NCBI GenBank assembly: GCA_902799045.1
Contig: CADBZH010000017.1
Location: forward strand, 21,058 to 85,057
Source: an uncultured Eubacteriales bacterium
GTDB taxonomy: Bacteria; Bacillota; Clostridia; Christensenellales; Aristaeellaceae
Length of the DNA: 64,000 nucleotides
Direction of reading: 5' to 3'
Made by a program: the position numbers and the translations under genes. The stretch's first letter is position 1. Every line of letters begins with the position of its first letter. Shown in pieces: positions 49,985 through 59,088 of the stretch. The notes under the pieces were generated by a model, which was not told the origin of the DNA, searched no databases, and saw nothing but the letters and a program-made list of their open reading frames with translations.

Positions 49985-52135
49985 ATGCAGGCACAAGGAA
50001 ACGACAGGCAAAAAGTGAGGCAATCCCGCAGGCTCTATGCCCTGGCCCTGAGCTTGATTGGTCTGGCGATCAACATCCTGGGCGTGAAGCTGGCGCTGGG
50101 CTTGAAGCTGCCGCTGTTCTTGGACAACATCGGCAGCGCCCTGGCCGCGGCGCTGGGCGGCAACGTGCCCGGCATGGCCGTGGGCTTTTTGACGAACCTC
50201 TTCAACGGCCTTTCGGATGTTTCAACGGTCTACTACGCCGCTCTGACGGTGCTGATCGCCGTATTCTCCGCCTGGTTTGCCGGCCGGGGCTTTTATGACT
50301 TCCGAAAGCCGTGGAAGCTGCTGGTGGTGATCGCCACCTTCGCGCTGATCGGCGGCGGGCTGGGCTCGGTGCTCACCTGGACGCTCTACGGCTTCAGCTT
50401 CGGCGAGAGTATTTCCACGCCGCTGGCCCGACAGATCTACCAGGCGGGCACGCTCAATGAGTTCTGGAGCCAGTTCGCGGCGGACATGCTGATCGACCTC
50501 GCGGACAAGACCATCACCGTGCTGATCGTGGCGCTCGTCTACAACCTGCTGCCGGAGTCCCTGAAGAAGAAGCTGTTCTTCACCGGCTGGCAGCAGACGC
50601 CCCTGTCGGAAAAGAGCCGGGCCGCGATGGACGAGAAGCGTTCGCGCAGCTTGTCCCTGCGCTCGAAGATCATCATTCTGGTGGCCGCCGGCATGATCGT
50701 CATCGCCATCGGCATCACCACCATCAGCTTCATCCACTTCCGCCACGCCGCCATTGACGAGCAGGTGAACATGGCCAACGGCGTGGTCCGCGTGGTGGCC
50801 GACGCCGTGGACCCCGATCGCGTGGACGAATTCCTGGAGCTGGGCGAGAAGGCCGAGGGCTACCTGGGCATCGAGGCGCGCCTGGGCGCGCTGGTGCACA
50901 GCTCCGATGACATCCAGTATGTCTATGTCTACAAGATCCTGGAGGACGGCTGCCACGTGGTGTTCGACCCGGATACCAGCGCGGAGACCGGCGCGGACCC
51001 CGGCGACGTCATCGACTTTGACAACGCCTTCCTGCCGGTGCTGGACACGCTGCTGGCGGGCGGGGAGATCGACCCCATCATCTCCAACGAGGAATACGGC
51101 TGGCTGCTGTCCATCTACAAGCCCATCTATGATTCCAACGGCGTCTGCCAGTGCTATGCCTGCGTGGACATCAACATGGACCACATCGCCGTCAGCGGCT
51201 ATCAGTTCCTGGCGCGGGTGCTCTCCGTGTTCCTGGGCTTCTTCCTGCTGATGCTGACGCTGGCGATCTGGTTGGCGGAGTACAACATCATCCTGCCCAT
51301 CAACACCATGGACGTGGCCACCGGCCGCTTTGCCTACAACAGCGAGGAGGCGCGCGCCGACACCGTCGAGCGCATCAAGCAGCTGGACATCCGCACCGGC
51401 GACGAGATCGAAAACCTGTACCACTCCTTCGTCAAGACCACCGAGAACACCGTGCAGTACATCGAGCACGCCCAGGAGCAGAACGAGGTCATCAGCAAGC
51501 TGCAAAACGGCCTGATCCTGGTGCTGGCCGACATGGTGGAGAGCCGCGACAAGTGCACCGGCGACCACGTGCGCAAGACCGCTGCCTACACCGACATCAT
51601 CATGCGCCAGATGAAGGCGGAGGGCATCTATCTGGACCAGCTGACCGACGAGTTCATCTACGACGTGGTGAACTCCGCGCCGCTGCACGACATCGGCAAG
51701 ATCCAGGTCTCCGACGCTATCCTGAACAAGCCCGGCAAGCTGACCGACGAGGAATTCGAGATCATGAAGACGCACACCACCGCCGGCGCGGAGGTGATCG
51801 AGCACGCCATGCGCACGGTGTCCGGCGACGATTCCGGCTACCTGAAGGAGGCGCAGAACCTGGCCCACTACCACCATGAAAAGTGGAACGGCAGGGGCTA
51901 TCCCTGCGGCCTGTCGGGCGAGGATATCCCGCTGTCCGCCCGCATCATGGCCGTGGCCGACGTGTTCGACGCGCTGGTCTCCAAGCGCAGCTACAAGGAC
52001 GGCTTCCCCTTCGAAAAGGCCATGGCCATCATCGAGGAGGGCTCCGGCAGCCACTTCGACCCGAAGGTCGCCAGCGCGTTCCTGCATGCCTCGGATGAGG
52101 TGCGCAGGGTGATGAACATGAATATGGGAGTCTAG
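49985..52135 (+). CDS. Membrane HD-GYP phosphodiesterase with ECF-S-like sensor region
   Basis: A 716-residue signalling protein. The first 190 residues hold about six helices resembling ECF S-component membrane domains (SLIGLAINILGVKLALGLKL, PGMAVGFLTNLFNGLS). A second membrane pair (about 225-247 and 410-435) brackets an extracellular sensor (about 250-405). After a linker comes the HD-GYP domain (about 515-700) with HDIGKIQ, HTTAGAEVI, and HHEKWNGRGYP. HD-GYP enzymes degrade cyclic di-GMP or related nucleotides. GTP-binding GGDEF motifs are absent, so it is only a hydrolase. Confidence 0.9.
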   Translation: MQAQGNDRQKVRQSRRLYALALSLIGLAINILGVKLALGLKLPLFLDNIGSALAAALGGNVPGMAVGFLTNLFNGLSDVSTVYYAALTVLIAVFSAWFAGRGFYDFRKPWKLLVVIATFALIGGGLGSVLTWTLYGFSFGESISTPLARQIYQAGTLNEFWSQFAADMLIDLADKTITVLIVALVYNLLPESLKKKLFFTGWQQTPLSEKSRAAMDEKRSRSLSLRSKIIILVAAGMIVIAIGITTISFIHFRHAAIDEQVNMANGVVRVVADAVDPDRVDEFLELGEKAEGYLGIEARLGALVHSSDDIQYVYVYKILEDGCHVVFDPDTSAETGADPGDVIDFDNAFLPVLDTLLAGGEIDPIISNEEYGWLLSIYKPIYDSNGVCQCYACVDINMDHIAVSGYQFLARVLSVFLGFFLLMLTLAIWLAEYNIILPINTMDVATGRFAYNSEEARADTVERIKQLDIRTGDEIENLYHSFVKTTENTVQYIEHAQEQNEVISKLQNGLILVLADMVESRDKCTGDHVRKTAAYTDIIMRQMKAEGIYLDQLTDEFIYDVVNSAPLHDIGKIQVSDAILNKPGKLTDEEFEIMKTHTTAGAEVIEHAMRTVSGDDSGYLKEAQNLAHYHHEKWNGRGYPCGLSGEDIPLSARIMAVADVFDALVSKRSYKDGFPFEKAMAIIEEGSGSHFDPKVASAFLHASDEVRRVMNMNMGV

Positions 52136-52136
52136 G

Positions 52137-52400
52137 GGAGTGAGGAGTTAGAGTGTGGAGTGAAAGAGCGCCCTGACTTCGCAACCCCCGCAGGCCGAAC
52201 CAAACCCCATTCTTGCTGCAATAAACAGATCCTTCGCCGCGCTCAGGATGACAGGTATAGCATTGCTTGTCATCCTGAGCGCAGCGAAGGATCTGTTTGT
52301 TGCGCAAGTGAATCCATTGGAGCAGAGGGGGAATCATGTGCGTCAGCCGCTAATCACTCCACACTCCACGCTCCACACTCCACACTTCACTCTCAGTCTT
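52137..52400. repeat. GA/CT-armed palindrome enclosing a CTTCGCT-type repeat
   Basis: The left arm GTGAGGAGTTAGAGTGTGG starts at the HD-GYP stop; the right arm is a run of CTCCACACTCCACGCTCC units ending near the next gene. Inside, AAACAGATCCTTCGC..CTCAGGATGACA faces TGTCATCCTGAG..GCGAAGGATCTGTTT. This is the same nested design as at 12431 and 33063. Confidence 0.75.
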
Positions 52401-52743
52401 CCCGCTGCCAGGCGGCATAGGCGTCCGGCGCGTATCCCACGGCGGCCTTCTTTCCGTTGCGCACGATGGGCTGGCGGAGCACCTGCGGGTGCTCGAGGAT
52501 CGCGTCCTCCTTCTGGGAGGGGGCCAGGTAGGTGACCAGCGCCAGGGCGTCCCGGTCCCTGCAATCGGGGTCGATCAGCGCGTCCAGCCCGCCGCAGGCG
52601 GCGGCGACGTTCCTCAGCTCGCCCTTGCTGATGCCCTTGTCCAGCAGGTCGATGAACTGGGCCCTGATCCGCCGCTCCTTGAACCAGCGCTCCGCCTTTC
52701 GGGCGTCGCTGTTCTTTTTTGTGCCGAAGATCTGGATGTTCAT
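52393..52743 (-). CDS. ArsC/Spx-family thioredoxin-fold protein without the active-site cysteine
   Basis: A 116-residue protein of the ArsC/Spx/YffB fold. The usual opening FGTKKC is FGTKKN here (KKNSDARKAERWFKERRI), so the catalytic Cys is replaced by Asn. Later family features are kept: FIDLLDKGISKGEL and LRQPIVRNGKKAAVGYAP with the cis-Pro region. Without the Cys it is unlikely to reduce arsenate; a regulatory or unknown role is more plausible. It overlaps the end of the Na/Pi cotransporter gene by 4 bp and is probably coupled to it. Confidence 0.75.
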   Translation of the reverse strand: MNIQIFGTKKNSDARKAERWFKERRIRAQFIDLLDKGISKGELRNVAAACGGLDALIDPDCRDRDALALVTYLAPSQKEDAILEHPQVLRQPIVRNGKKAAVGYAPDAYAAWQRED

Positions 52744-54560
52744 GGCGCCAGCTCCTCCTCGCGCAGCCGGGCGAAGTAGTGGTCGTGGGCCGCGTGGTAT
52801 TCGCGGTTGAAGCTTTCATCCTTGCCGGCGTGCAGGCTGGACACGTAATCGTGGATCTCGTGCTTCAGCTGGGGCTCCATGCGGGCGATGGTGGCCACGC
52901 CCACGTTGGAGCAGATGTCGGAGATGCGCTCGATGTCCGAGAGCAGGTTCAGGAACTCCGTGCCCGCCAGCACCGAGCACTTGCGCTCGCGCAGGCGGTC
53001 CAGGTGGTTCTGCTTCAGGGCGTTCACCATGTCGTCCACCACTTCCTCCAGCGGCTCGATGTGGCGGGCGGCCTTCACGTCGCACTTTTCAAAGGCCTTG
53101 CCGGTGTAGCTCATCACGGCGCTGATCAGCCCGCGCAGCACGTGCAGCTCCTTCAGCGCGTACTCGGAGAAGGCCGTGTTCTCGTTGTGCAGCTCCTCGG
53201 CGTAATCGGCGATGTTCATCGCGTGGTCGCCCAGGCGCTCGAAGTCCGAGATGGCGGCGTAGTAGTGGTCCATGATCTCCACGTGTCCCGGCAGGTTCAC
53301 GTGGCCGGACAGCTGCACCAGGTAGTTGCTCACCCGGTCGGCCATGTGGTCGATCTGGTCCTCCACGGTGCGCACCTCCTGAAGCTGGGCCTCATCCCAG
53401 CGCTTCAACAGGTCGAAGGCGCGGTTCACGTTTTCGCGGGACAGGGCGAACATCTGCATCAGCACCTTGTAGCAGCTGTTCAGCGCCAGCGCGGGTGTGC
53501 TAAAGAACACGGGGTTCAGCGCGTCCAGCACCTGCGGCTCGGCGGGGAGCGCCGCCACGGCGCCGTCCGGCGCGTCCTTCACGAGCTTGCGGCTCAGCTT
53601 CTCATAGACGCCCAGCATCGGGAACATCAATACCGCGCAGGACAGGTTGAACACGGTGTTGGTGTTGGCGATGGCGCCGGAGTAGACGGTGCTGTTCCAC
53701 AGGCCGTCCAGCAGGCCCAGCCGGTGCGCCACGTTCACGCCCACCAGGATCAGCACGGTTTTGGACAGGTTGAACAGGATGTTCACCACGCCGACGCGCT
53801 TGGAATCCGGCTTGGCGCCGATGTTGCAGACGATGGCGGTGGTCACGCAGTCGCCCAGGTAGATGCCCACCAGCACGGCGTAGATGGCGTTGAACGTCAA
53901 CTGGCCAGAGGTGGAGAAGGCCTGCAATATGCCGATGGTGGCCGACGAGCTCTGCAGCACGAAGGCCACGCCCGCGCCGATCAGGTAGCCGATGAACGGG
54001 TTTTCGCCCAGCCGGGAGAACAGGTTTTCGATGATGCCGCTCTCAGACAGCGTGCTCACCGCGTCCGTCATGTTCAAAAGGCCGGAGAACAGTATGCCGA
54101 AGCCGATGACGATCTGGCCGATCTTGTCGCCGTTCTTGAGCTTGCCGCTCATTACGATGATGATGCCCACGATCAGCGCCAGCGGGGCCAGCGTGGAGGG
54201 CTTGAAGAACTGGAGGAACGACGCGCCGCCGGAGGCGTTCAGGTCCAGCAGGCGGATGATCTGGCCCGTGACCGTGGTGCCCACGTTTGCGCCGACGATG
54301 ATGCCCAGCGACTGGTGCAGCGAGATGATGCCCGCGCCCACCAGGCCGCTGGTGATGACGATGGTGGCCGTGGAGGACTGGATCACCGCTGTCATGATCA
54401 GGCCCAGCAAAAAGGCCTTGAAGGGCGTGCCCGTGACCTTCTCCATCACGCTCTTCAGCGCGCCGGAGCTGCTCTCCTTCAGGCCGTCGCCCATCAGCCG
54501 CATGCCGTAGAGGAACATTGCCAGGCCGCCGAACAGGGTGATGATGTTGAATACATTCAT
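52740..54560 (-). CDS. Na+/phosphate cotransporter with C-terminal PhoU-like domain
   Basis: A 606-residue NptA-type (Na/Pi-cotransporter II related) protein. Two inverted membrane repeats carry the signature MTAVIQSSTATIVIT and GAGVAFVLQSSSATIGIL. The C-terminal 220 residues (from about 380) are helical and PhoU-like (MADRVSNYLVQLSG, SDFERLGDHAMNIADYAEEL). It takes up or balances phosphate using sodium. The upstream region has a 10-bp inverted repeat that may be an operator. Confidence 0.92.
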   Translation of the reverse strand: MNVFNIITLFGGLAMFLYGMRLMGDGLKESSSGALKSVMEKVTGTPFKAFLLGLIMTAVIQSSTATIVITSGLVGAGIISLHQSLGIIVGANVGTTVTGQIIRLLDLNASGGASFLQFFKPSTLAPLALIVGIIIVMSGKLKNGDKIGQIVIGFGILFSGLLNMTDAVSTLSESGIIENLFSRLGENPFIGYLIGAGVAFVLQSSSATIGILQAFSTSGQLTFNAIYAVLVGIYLGDCVTTAIVCNIGAKPDSKRVGVVNILFNLSKTVLILVGVNVAHRLGLLDGLWNSTVYSGAIANTNTVFNLSCAVLMFPMLGVYEKLSRKLVKDAPDGAVAALPAEPQVLDALNPVFFSTPALALNSCYKVLMQMFALSRENVNRAFDLLKRWDEAQLQEVRTVEDQIDHMADRVSNYLVQLSGHVNLPGHVEIMDHYYAAISDFERLGDHAMNIADYAEELHNENTAFSEYALKELHVLRGLISAVMSYTGKAFEKCDVKAARHIEPLEEVVDDMVNALKQNHLDRLRERKCSVLAGTEFLNLLSDIERISDICSNVGVATIARMEPQLKHEIHDYVSSLHAGKDESFNREYHAAHDHYFARLREEELAP

Positions 54561-54585
54561 AAATGCTTACTCATTCTTTCCATTG

Positions 54586-54625
54586 CGATAACATATCGTT
54601 TTGCCTTGCCAAGAATATGTTATCG
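54586..54625. promoter_or_regulatory. Perfect 10-bp inverted repeat upstream of the Na/Pi gene
   Basis: CGATAACATA (54586-54595) and TATGTTATCG (54616-54625), 20-bp spacer, 26 bp upstream of the start codon. Spacing suggests an operator bound on one DNA face, or a leader hairpin. Confidence 0.5.
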
Positions 54626-54693
54626 TAACTGGCGAACACACTCAACGGTATTTGTGTTATTTTGATATAATGATTGCTTATGCCATCGAAGCC

Positions 54694-54722
54694 TTGCATG
54701 GCGGGGCCGGTGGTGCTATAAT
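54694..54722 (+). promoter_or_regulatory. cysK promoter
   Basis: TTGCAT, 17-bp spacer, TATAAT, about 75 bp before the chosen start. Confidence 0.65.
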
Positions 54723-54798
54723 GAGTCCGATGCGCCGACGGCGGAAATATAGTTTTTTTCTATGATTCGGTGCGACTGAAGACACGGAGGCCTTGGAA

Positions 54799-55728
54799 AT
54801 GGTGTATGACAATATCCTCGGGGCGGTGGGCGGCACGCCCATGGTGCGCCTGAACCGCATGCCGGAGCCGGGCAGCGCGGAGGTTCTGGTGAAGGTGGAG
54901 GCGCTGAACGTGGGCGGCTCCATCAAGACGCGCACGGCGCTGAACATGATCGAGCAGGCCGAGCGCGAAGGGCTGATCGGCCCGGACAGCATCATCGTGG
55001 AGCCGACCAGCGGCAACCAGGGCATCGGCCTGGCGCTGGTGGGGGCGGTGAAGGGCTATCGCACGATCATCATCATGCCCGATTCCGTCAGCGAGGAGCG
55101 CCGCAAGCTGGTGCGCCACTACGGCGCGGAGGTGAAGCTGATCCACGACGCCGGGGATATCGGCAAGTGCATCGAGGAATGCCTGAACTGCGCGCTGAAG
55201 ATGAAGGCGAAGAACCCGAAGGTGTTCGTACCCCAGCAGTTTGAAAACCCAAACAACACCCTGGCGCACAAGAAGCACACGGCCCTGGAGCTGATGCACC
55301 AGGTGGCCCGGCCTATCCACGGCTTCTGCAGCGGCATCGGCACCGGCGGCACCCTCACCGGCATCGGCGAGGTGCTGAAGGCGCAGTATCCGGAAATCGA
55401 GATCTGGGCCGTGGAGCCGGAAAACGCCGCCATCCTGGCCGGGGGCACCATCGGCACCCACATCCAGATGGGCATCGGCGACGGCATCATCCCGGACATC
55501 CTGAACAGGGACATTTACGACGCCATCTACGTGGTCACCGATTCCGAGGCCATCGAGACTGCCCGCCGCCTGGCCCGGGAGGAGGGCCTGATGTGCGGCA
55601 TCTCCAGCGGCACCAACGTGGCCGCCGCGCTGAAGCTGGCGAAGAAGCTGGGCCCGGGCAAGACCGTGGTGACCGTGCTGCCCGATACCGCCGAGCGCTA
55701 TTATTCCACGCAGCTGTTCGGGGAATGA
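54799..55728 (+). CDS. cysK: Cysteine synthase (O-acetylserine sulfhydrylase)
   Basis: A 309-residue PLP enzyme that makes cysteine from O-acetylserine and sulfide. PLP Lys43 is in NVGGSIKTRTALNMI (the common form is NPxxSxKDR, so this is a variant). Also TSGNQGIGLAL (substrate loop), GIGTGGTLTGIGEVL (phosphate clamp) and GISSGTNVAAALKLA. The ATG at 54799 is 8 bp after GGAGG; the TTG at 54793 is too close. No cysE nearby. Confidence 0.92.
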   Translation: MVYDNILGAVGGTPMVRLNRMPEPGSAEVLVKVEALNVGGSIKTRTALNMIEQAEREGLIGPDSIIVEPTSGNQGIGLALVGAVKGYRTIIIMPDSVSEERRKLVRHYGAEVKLIHDAGDIGKCIEECLNCALKMKAKNPKVFVPQQFENPNNTLAHKKHTALELMHQVARPIHGFCSGIGTGGTLTGIGEVLKAQYPEIEIWAVEPENAAILAGGTIGTHIQMGIGDGIIPDILNRDIYDAIYVVTDSEAIETARRLAREEGLMCGISSGTNVAAALKLAKKLGPGKTVVTVLPDTAERYYSTQLFGE

Positions 55729-55732
55729 GGGC

Positions 55733-55912
55733 TAGGTAGCCGCTGATTTATTCCTGCACCGATTCTGCGGCGCCTTTTCCGGCATCTGTCTCTTGCAAAT
55801 TTCTCGATTTACCTCCGGGGCTTCCCAGCCCGTTCTTGCTGAAAACAGTCCACTCACCTGCCGAAAAATGCACTCGCAGCCTCGATGCTCGAATTAATCA
55901 TCGTCTACCTAG
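55733..55912. repeat. GTAGACGATGATTAATTC-type palindromic element, copy 2
   Basis: Bases 55855-55908 are the exact inverted copy of 17245-17298. The left part (TAGCCGCTGATTTATTCCTGC) weakly mirrors the right end, giving an overall palindrome of about 180 bp after cysK. It also contains TCTCGATTTACCTCC, shared with copy 1 on the opposite strand. Confidence 0.7.
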
Positions 55913-55918
55913 AAAACA

Positions 55919-55975
55919 AAAAGGGGCTGCCTCAAATTGACCTCTTCCAGTCACTTTGAGACGGCCCCCTTTGGG
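55919..55975. terminator. Bidirectional terminator between cysK and the NYN gene
   Basis: AAAAAGGGGCTGCCTCAAA and TTTGAGACGGCCCCCTTT form a long stem with A and T runs on both sides, at the convergent 3' ends. Confidence 0.75.
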
Positions 55976-55979
55976 CTGT

Positions 55980-57203
55980 TTACTGCCGGCTGGCGATGTC
56001 CTTCACCTGGTAATAGTAGTCGCGGCCGGCGGTGTTGCCGAAGGTGGAGCGCAGCTTGTTGTAGGCCTCGCGCAGGGAGGCGCTGCCGGAGAAGATCTCG
56101 GTGATCCGGCTCGCCACGTCCGCCTCGATGCCCTCGGCGATCAGGATGGCCGTCGGGTCGGGCGCGCCGTCCACGACGACGACCTCCTCCTCGACGGGGG
56201 CGGGCTCGGCCGCTTCGGCGGGCGCTTCGGCCTCGGCCCGGGCCTTCCGGCCGCGGGAGCGGGAGGAGCGGGAGCGCTTCGGCTTGGCCTCCGCCGGCGC
56301 TTCCTCAACGACGGGCGCCTCATCGATTGCGGGGGATTCCTCGATTGCGGGCGCTTCTTCGACGGCGGGTGCTTCCTCAACGGGGGCGGCGTCCGCCACG
56401 GGGGCGGCGTCCGCCAGGCTCACGTAGCTCTGGCCGTCGGCGGCTTCCTCAAAGTGGAACAGTTCGCCGAAGGTGCTGGTCAGGTAGTTCAGCGGCTTCT
56501 TGCCGGCGTCCTGCTTGTCCACGCGATACTCCGCCAGCTGGTTCAGCGACGGGAACAGGTTCGACACCTGCACCTTGTCGTGGCCCTTCAGGCGCTTTTC
56601 GATCTGCCCGGCGATCACGGCCACGCGCTCCTCATGGGTCATGGCGGCGGCGCGGGCGGCGCGGCCGACGGGCTTCGGCGCGGGCTCCGGCTGGGGCGCG
56701 GGCTCCGGCTGGGGCGCGGGCTTGGCGGCGCGGGCGCTGGAACGGGCGGGCTGCCTGGCGGGCTGGGGCTTCTTGGCCTCCAGCACCACGAATTCGGAGC
56801 AGGCCGTGCGCCACAGCTCGTTGCTCTTTTCCATGCCCATGCCGATCACGTCGATGCCGGCGTTGCGCAGCCGCACGGACAGGGCGGAGAAGTCGCTGTC
56901 GCTGGAGGCGATGATGACGGTGTCGATGCCGCCCTCCACCAGCAGGTCCATCGCGCCGATCACCAGCGCGATGTCCGAGGAATTCTTGCCCTTGCTGGCC
57001 TTGATGGTCAGGTTCGGGTGGATGGCGTACTTCAGCACGGGGCCGACCCACGTGCCCAGGGCCGAGGCCGCGCCGAAGATCTCCTTGCGGGCGATGCGGC
57101 CCAGCGATGCGGCGTGCTCGAAGATCAGGTCCGCCTGGGCGGCCAGCACGTTCTCCGCGTCGATCAGTATCGCCAGATTCTTGCGGTTTTCCTTCGTTTC
57201 CAT
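55980..57203 (-). CDS. NYN (PIN-like) domain protein with LOTUS-like domain
   Basis: A 407-residue protein. An N-terminal NYN domain (about 8-145) shows the acidic residues of the nuclease site: AILIDAENV, KNSSDIALVIGAMDLL, and ASSDSDFSALSVRLRNAG. A Pro/Ala linker leads to a domain like OST-HTH/LOTUS (about 190-265), which in other proteins binds RNA or helicases. After a long Glu/Ala/Pro-rich stretch with a basic KPKRSRSSRSRGRK patch comes a small helical C-terminal domain (about 350-407). A ribonuclease acting on a specific RNA is likely; the target is unknown. Confidence 0.82.
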   Translation of the reverse strand: METKENRKNLAILIDAENVLAAQADLIFEHAASLGRIARKEIFGAASALGTWVGPVLKYAIHPNLTIKASKGKNSSDIALVIGAMDLLVEGGIDTVIIASSDSDFSALSVRLRNAGIDVIGMGMEKSNELWRTACSEFVVLEAKKPQPARQPARSSARAAKPAPQPEPAPQPEPAPKPVGRAARAAAMTHEERVAVIAGQIEKRLKGHDKVQVSNLFPSLNQLAEYRVDKQDAGKKPLNYLTSTFGELFHFEEAADGQSYVSLADAAPVADAAPVEEAPAVEEAPAIEESPAIDEAPVVEEAPAEAKPKRSRSSRSRGRKARAEAEAPAEAAEPAPVEEEVVVVDGAPDPTAILIAEGIEADVASRITEIFSGSASLREAYNKLRSTFGNTAGRDYYYQVKDIASRQ

Positions 57204-57348
57204 AAAAATATCCTTTCGGGTTGATGCGTTTGAAGCTCACCCCACTATTATAGCACACAAAGCGGCCCGCCGTCCACTGTTATCTGTCAGGGTGTGGCGG
57301 TTCGCGGAAAAATGGTGTATAATGGAGGGGAAAAGGAGGCGGATCGCT

Positions 57349-58350
57349 TTGAAAAAGGGCATTGCCATCGCGGGCACCACAGTGCTGGACATCCTCTATC
57401 CCATCGGCGGGTTTCCGAAGCCGGGGGAGCTGACGTACATCCTGGGCGAATCCCGGCGCTCCACCGGGGGTCTGATGTGCAACGACCTGATGGACCTGGC
57501 GGCGCTGGATCCGGCCCTGCCGCTGGTGGCCCTGGGCCGCGTGGGCGCGGACGAGCAGGGGGACGCCATCCTCTCGCGCCTGAGGGCGTATGAAAACGTG
57601 GACGTCTCGCGGATCGTGCGCGCGGGCACCACGTCCTTCACGCTGGTGATGGCCGACGAGGTGACCAAGCAGCGCTCGTTCTACTACTGCAAGGGGGCCA
57701 GCGCCGATTTCTGCGAGGCGGACATCGACTTTGACGCCCTGGACGTGGATCTCCTGCACATCGGCTACATCCTGCTGCTGGACGCGCTGGACGCGCCGGA
57801 CGACGCGTATGGCACGAAGCTGGCGCGGCTGCTGTGCGAGGCGAAGCGGCGGGGGATCAAGACCTCCGTGGACATGGTGACCGAGCCGGGGGAGCGCAGC
57901 CGCCGCGTGGTCGCGCCGGCGCTTAGGTACGCCGACTACTGCATCATCAACGAGGCCGAGGCCCAGGCCGTCACCGGCGTCGGGCTGGTCGGCGCGGACG
58001 GGAAGCTGCGCCGGGAGAACGTGCGCGCCGCGCTTGGGGCCCTGCGGGACATGGGCGTCGCCGAATGGGCGGTGATCCACAGCCCGGAGGGCGGCTTCGG
58101 CCTGGACGCGCGCGGGGAATACGCCGAGGCGCCGAGCCTGAAGCTGCCGGAGGGCTACATCAAGGGCTCCGTGGGCGCGGGCGACGCCTTCTGCTCCGGC
58201 GTGCTCTACGCCGCCTGGAAGGGGTGGACGCTTCGCCAGGGCATCGAGCTGGGCATCGCCGCGGCGGCCTGCTCGCTCAGCCAGCCCGACGCCACCGGCG
58301 GCATGCGGAATGTCGAGGAGACGATGGCGCTCTATCGCGCGTTAAGATAA
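57349..58350 (+). CDS. PfkB-family carbohydrate kinase
   Basis: A 333-residue ribokinase-like kinase. The substrate region has RRSTGGLMCNDLMDLA and LGRVGADEQGDAIL; the C-terminal signature GSVGAGDAFCSGVLYAAW holds the catalytic Asp. The start is a TTG at 57349, 9 bp after GGAGG, where the fold begins (KKGIAIAGTTVLDILYP). The sugar cannot be assigned. Confidence 0.88.
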   Translation: MKKGIAIAGTTVLDILYPIGGFPKPGELTYILGESRRSTGGLMCNDLMDLAALDPALPLVALGRVGADEQGDAILSRLRAYENVDVSRIVRAGTTSFTLVMADEVTKQRSFYYCKGASADFCEADIDFDALDVDLLHIGYILLLDALDAPDDAYGTKLARLLCEAKRRGIKTSVDMVTEPGERSRRVVAPALRYADYCIINEAEAQAVTGVGLVGADGKLRRENVRAALGALRDMGVAEWAVIHSPEGGFGLDARGEYAEAPSLKLPEGYIKGSVGAGDAFCSGVLYAAWKGWTLRQGIELGIAAAACSLSQPDATGGMRNVEETMALYRALR

Positions 58351-58360
58351 GCGACCGCGC

Positions 58361-58389
58361 TTGATTGCACCGCGGGATTGTGATACAAT
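58361..58389 (+). promoter_or_regulatory. scpB promoter
   Basis: TTGATT, 17-bp spacer, TACAAT, immediately after the kinase gene. Confidence 0.55.
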
Positions 58390-58418
58390 ACTGCGGCATA
58401 CCAGGGAGAGTGATAGGT

Positions 58419-58949
58419 TTGGAGAATCTTTCCGCGATCATCGAGGCGATCCTGTTTGTTTCCGGCGACCCGGTGCGCACGGACGCGCTGGCCCACGCCA
58501 TGAACCTGACGGTTTCGGAGCTGAACGAAGCGCTGGCGGCGCTGGGGGATCACCTGGCGCTGGAGGACCGGGGCCTGCAGCTGAACCGCAGCGGCGACAC
58601 CGTGTTTTTGTCCATCTGCCCGAAGTATGCCGGGCAGGTCGAGGCGTTTTTGCAGCCGCTGCAAAAGCAGCCGCTTTCCCAGGCCGTGCTGGAGACGCTC
58701 TCGATCATCGCCTATCGCCAGCCCGTCACCAAGGGTGACATCGAGGCCGTGCGCGGCGTGAAGTGCGATTACTCGGTGCAGAGCCTGCTGAACAAGGGCT
58801 TCATCGAGGAGCAGGGACGCCGGGAAACGCTGGGCCGGCCCATCCTCTACGGCACCACCGACAAGTTCCTCCAGCACTTCGGCATGGAGACCCTGGCGGA
58901 TCTTCCCGCCGTGGAGGCGTTGAACCCGCAGGAGGAAATCGGCGTCTAA
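58419..58949 (+). CDS. scpB: Segregation and condensation protein B
   Basis: A 176-residue winged-helix subunit of the SMC-ScpA-ScpB condensin. Opening LSAIIEAILFVSGDPVRTDA and the strongly conserved LETLSIIAYRQPVTKGDIEAVRGV (quoted in pieces), then LLNKGFIEEQGRRETLGRP and YGTTDKFLQHFG. TTG start at 58419, 10 bp after GGGAG. scpA, usually just upstream, is not here. Confidence 0.94.
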   Translation: MENLSAIIEAILFVSGDPVRTDALAHAMNLTVSELNEALAALGDHLALEDRGLQLNRSGDTVFLSICPKYAGQVEAFLQPLQKQPLSQAVLETLSIIAYRQPVTKGDIEAVRGVKCDYSVQSLLNKGFIEEQGRRETLGRPILYGTTDKFLQHFGMETLADLPAVEALNPQEEIGV

Positions 58950-58990
58950 GTATAGAGCCGCATTTCGGTCACAATTTCATCAAGAAGTTT

Positions 58991-59044
58991 TAGCCGCCGC
59001 GCCGCGGTTGTTGCTTGACGATGCCGTGACGCGGCGGCTATAAT
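58991..59044 (+). promoter_or_regulatory. Promoter with 11-bp inverted repeat before the peptidoglycan-binding protein gene
   Basis: TTGACG (59015-59020), 18-bp spacer, TATAAT (59039-59044). TAGCCGCCGCG (58991-59001) and CGCGGCGGCTA (59030-59040) are perfect inverted repeats; the right arm runs into the -10 box. Could be an operator or the scpB terminator stem. Confidence 0.6.
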
Positions 59045-59088
59045 GTTGATACGTATGAATATGGGATACCATCAGGAGGTATAGCGCC

